Shown here: in pieces, positions 61,701 through 64,000 of the stretch
How positions within the stretch are numbered: position 1 is the first letter of the stretch
How the letters are laid out: every line of letters begins with the position of its first letter
Assembly: GCA_028564675.1 (NCBI GenBank)
Contig: JAOVVO010000287.1
Span: forward strand, 30,955-94,954
DNA length: 64,000 nucleotides
DNA from: Onchocerca lupi
Taxonomy: Eukaryota; Nematoda; Chromadorea; Rhabditida; Onchocercidae
Reading direction: 5' to 3'
Position numbers and translations under genes: made by a program
Notes under the pieces: model-generated
Seen by the model: only the letters and a program-made list of their open reading frames with translations
Told to the model about the DNA's origin: nothing
Database searches by the model: none

Positions 61701-62639
61701 TTTCAGGGTACATTATTTCAAACGATTGTGTTAGCAATGCTGTCATCATTTAACTTCGATAAAACTCTGATAATGCTTCAACCGCCAATCAGACATGTTC
61801 ACCAATATTTCTATTCACCTTTGAATGTTTTTTTGCAAAAATTCAGCACATTAAAATTGACTAATCAGCAGGTAGCACTGATCGGTGCTGCAGGTATGTG
61901 TATTTCCGATAAACCCCTCGTACATCATCCTGAACTTGCTGCATTTATTCACAATCGTTTAAGTGATCTGTTTCAAGAAACATTTTCGGAAGAATGTCGT
62001 GCTGCAGCTCCACAGCTGTTGCATACTATCTTATGCGAGCTGAGAATGCAAAATGCAGTGCATCAGCAAAGTCTTGAAGCAACAACTATTTGGCCCGCTA
62101 CATGTTGTTCCTCATCATCATCTACTTCCGATGATAGCACTGTCTCAAATACCGTAAAAACAGGTATGAGTGATGGTGCATCAAGAAATATTGAAACCGA
62201 ATTGTTAGTGTTAGGAAATTGTGGTCTAGTAAGAGGACAACAGCAACCAGAGCAACCGCTGCAGGAATTAATTTCGCCGCTTTCAATTGAAAATCAATCG
62301 CATGATGATGTACAGAAGGGACAAACCACATCAGGTTATAATCAGGGTAGATTCGAGAATAATCCAGAAGGCCTGCAATTCCCATCAGGTACTCTATCTC
62401 GACCTCAACCGTCCATTGTTGAAACTCATCGATCTGTTGCTTCGTTGCTCAATCAACCACCTATTTTGCCGATAGCGATTGCTGCAATACGAAGTACTTT
62501 TACTCAAAATTGTCAATCGGAAGTGTTATATCGAGCGTCAACACCGATGTTGCGAAGTACCTCTTTGAACATGAAAGCATCAAATGAAGTATTAGAATCA
62601 ACAGATGAAGAACCACTTGATCTAAGCATAAAACGCTGA
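55707..62639 (+). CDS. nhr-85: Nuclear receptor of the E75/REV-ERB class (NHR-85 type)
   Basis: Proposed exons: 55707-56169, 59323-59414, 59670-59814, 60926-61142, 61395-61494, 61707-62639; phases agree, 649 residues. The A/B region (1-155) is Ser/Thr-rich and ends in a His then Gln run. The DBD (about 163-230) has CQVCGDRASGFHYGVFACEGCKGFFRRSIQQKIQ split over two quotes here: CEGCKG P-box and RRSIQQKIQYRPC, then CQHCRLQKCIKVGMSRE. The extension AVRFGRVPKHEK is the A-box diagnostic of E75/REV-ERB. The LBD includes FSMLHHQDRIQLLRGTLFQ, a normal helix 3-5 signature, and ends near LLHTILCELRMQ with no evident AF-2 helix. A long Ser/Gln-rich F region follows and ends EEPLDLSIKR. E75-class receptors bind haem and repress from ROR elements in moulting and clock-like cycles. 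The first intron (3.15 kb) is large enough for alternative N-terminal exons. Confidence 0.93.
59580..59591 (-). promoter_or_regulatory. Nuclear-receptor half-site pair in intron
   Basis: TGACCTTAACCA on the plus strand, i.e. an AGGTCA half-site on the minus strand preceded by a degenerate half-site. It is in the intron between the two DNA-binding-domain exons of the E75-class gene. A single match of this kind can arise by chance; it matters mainly because of the cluster downstream. Confidence 0.35.
60052..60155 (-). promoter_or_regulatory. Cluster of AGGTCA half-sites including a consensus RORE/RevRE
   Basis: The plus strand has TGACCTTGACCT at 60,054-60,065 (two head-to-tail half-sites, DR0), TGACCTTGATCT at 60,099-60,110, and a degenerate TAACCTTGGTTG from 60,145, spaced about 45 bases apart. 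On the minus strand 60,070-60,060 reads AATCTAGGTCA, an exact match to the ROR/REV-ERB element (A/T)A(A/T)NT(A/G)GGTCA. The intron belongs to the E75/REV-ERB-class gene itself, so autoregulation or control by the ROR-class partner (NHR-23/HR3) is a natural inference. Another half-site is at 60,285-60,290. Function is not shown by sequence alone. Confidence 0.5.
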
Positions 62640-64000
62640 TATTAGTTATAAATCCGTCTTTACTGATCATGATACTCTCGTGACTTCATCGGGTCATTCC
62701 ATTTGTTTGGAAATTGCTAATATTGTGTTAAAACAAGAATTTCATCGATTTTAGATAATTGAGCAGTCAGTTTTTAGATTTTATACTAGAATTATCAAAC
62801 ATTTTCTGGCTACTTTCATTTCATCATAAAAAGCCTTATTCATTTTTTACTTTCAATGTACTAGTCACTATCTCAGATAGCTGGATTACTTCAAGAATTC
62901 CCCTTAGATTACTCTCCTAATAAATACTCAGGAAAGTGCTTCTAATGCCTCTTTTGATTTCTTTTCCGTCTTTGCAAGCCATTTTCGGTTACTATTTATT
63001 CCGGTCCGGATACTTTTTAATGATTTAGAATTTTCTCTTTATATGTGAATTTTTTTCTTTCTTATCATGTCGCTTAATAAATCTTTAAGCGTGGACCACG
63101 TAATATTGTCCTTCGTTACTGCCTAACAGCCAATTTATCTGCTTAACAATCCATAAATTCATATTTCATGTTGTATATAAATAACACTATCTCATTTCTT
63201 TCCCAGAACTTTTAAGTGGTCTAAAAGAACCGGAATGTTCAGAATTTTCCAGATCACTTTTCTGCCAAAGTTATTAAACTTGAAACTTTTGGGATTATTC
63301 CGTCAAATTCAGCATATGCATAGAAAATTTTTTCTTTGTTACATTATTTCATACTTCTGTTCAGACTCATCTAAAATATTATGACTATTATTTACGGGTC
63401 ATCTCTTCCCATCGTCAAAGGAGTTATTTCGGTTCATTTTTTATGTTTGTCATCAATTCATTAAAATTTTTTCTTACTTTACAGGTATATAAGTAATTAT
63501 CAATGCAGAGTTTTTCACTATTTTTCATGCTTTGTATTTGAGTACTTCACGTGATTCCTCAACATAATGTTTCATTTTCGTAGCTCCCTTAATTATACGT
63601 GAAGCACGGGTAATTTGAATAAGCTTAATTTATCTGAATATTATTAATATTGCAAAATGTGCTATCTCATGTCAACTGTCTATTACAATCTGGTAAAAAC
63701 TTCGACAATTTCATGATAGTTAAAATATTTTATCTATATCATTAAATAGTATACTTCAATGTGTCTACACGGATCTTTTATTTGTATTTCAGTATTCTTC
63801 AAATCCTTGTTATAAATCAAACCTAAATTGCTTTCATGAATTTGTGTTTATATATTTCACTGCGCATTTGATGTTATTCGTGAAATTTTCGAGAGAGATA
63901 ATTTCAGGAGTTTCTGGATTTCAAATTATGATATCTTGCAATGATTGTTATAGAATGAATGAAAAGATGTTATTTAATTTCGGAATTTCACCAATTTCGC
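62640..64000. other. 3' flank of the nuclear receptor gene
   Basis: AT-rich sequence with several AATAAA-like hexamers, for example near 62,920 and 63,075. The true polyadenylation site cannot be picked. No further gene is seen before the window ends. Confidence 0.5.

Noticed and set aside
1..64000. CRISPR arrays, rRNA or tRNA genes
   Set aside because: None recognised; the sequence is eukaryotic nuclear DNA and no clover-leaf or array pattern was seen by eye.

Overview
The window reads as nuclear DNA of a nematode, most likely a filarial (clade III) worm. It is AT-rich. Genes are broken into many small exons by GT-AG introns of about 100-600 bases, several first exons follow a TTTNCAG-type trans-splice acceptor, and poly(A/T) tracts, microsatellites and retroelement debris lie between genes. 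I cannot name the species. Exon models below were built by hand from splice sites, reading phase and protein family knowledge.

Layout. 1-1,464: LTR fragments around a decayed Helitron. 2,544-6,450 (+): RPRD/CID-type RNA polymerase II CTD-binding protein, 5' end not found. 8,723-9,952 (+): TIM23. 12,263-13,295 (+): small membrane protein of unknown function. 13,982-14,747 (+): NDUFS5-like complex I subunit. 15,454-20,337 (+): DET1. 20,905-23,721 (+): RERG/RASL-like GTPase. 25,271-28,285 (+): spartin. 29,245-32,683 (-): BEL/Pao LTR retrotransposon with gag and protease remnants but no RT or integrase. 33,151-39,437 (+): POT1-like telomere end-binding protein. 41,038-48,154 (-): large unrecognised protein with a C-terminal coiled coil. 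48,155-55,706: gene-poor, with more LTR copies and repeats. 55,707-62,639 (+): nuclear receptor of the E75/REV-ERB (NHR-85) class. The rest is 3' flank.

The genes do not form one pathway. Three relate to mitochondria or lipid/membrane traffic (TIM23, NDUFS5, spartin). Others concern transcription or chromatin (RPRD, DET1, E75) or telomeres (POT1). The points most worth following are: an intronic cluster of nuclear-receptor half-sites in the E75 gene, including a perfect ROR/REV-ERB element; a C-terminal CtBP-type PLDLS motif on that receptor with no visible AF-2 helix; a GTPase lacking the Ras G12/G60/Q61 equivalents; and a full-length, vertebrate-like POT1 architecture in a nematode.
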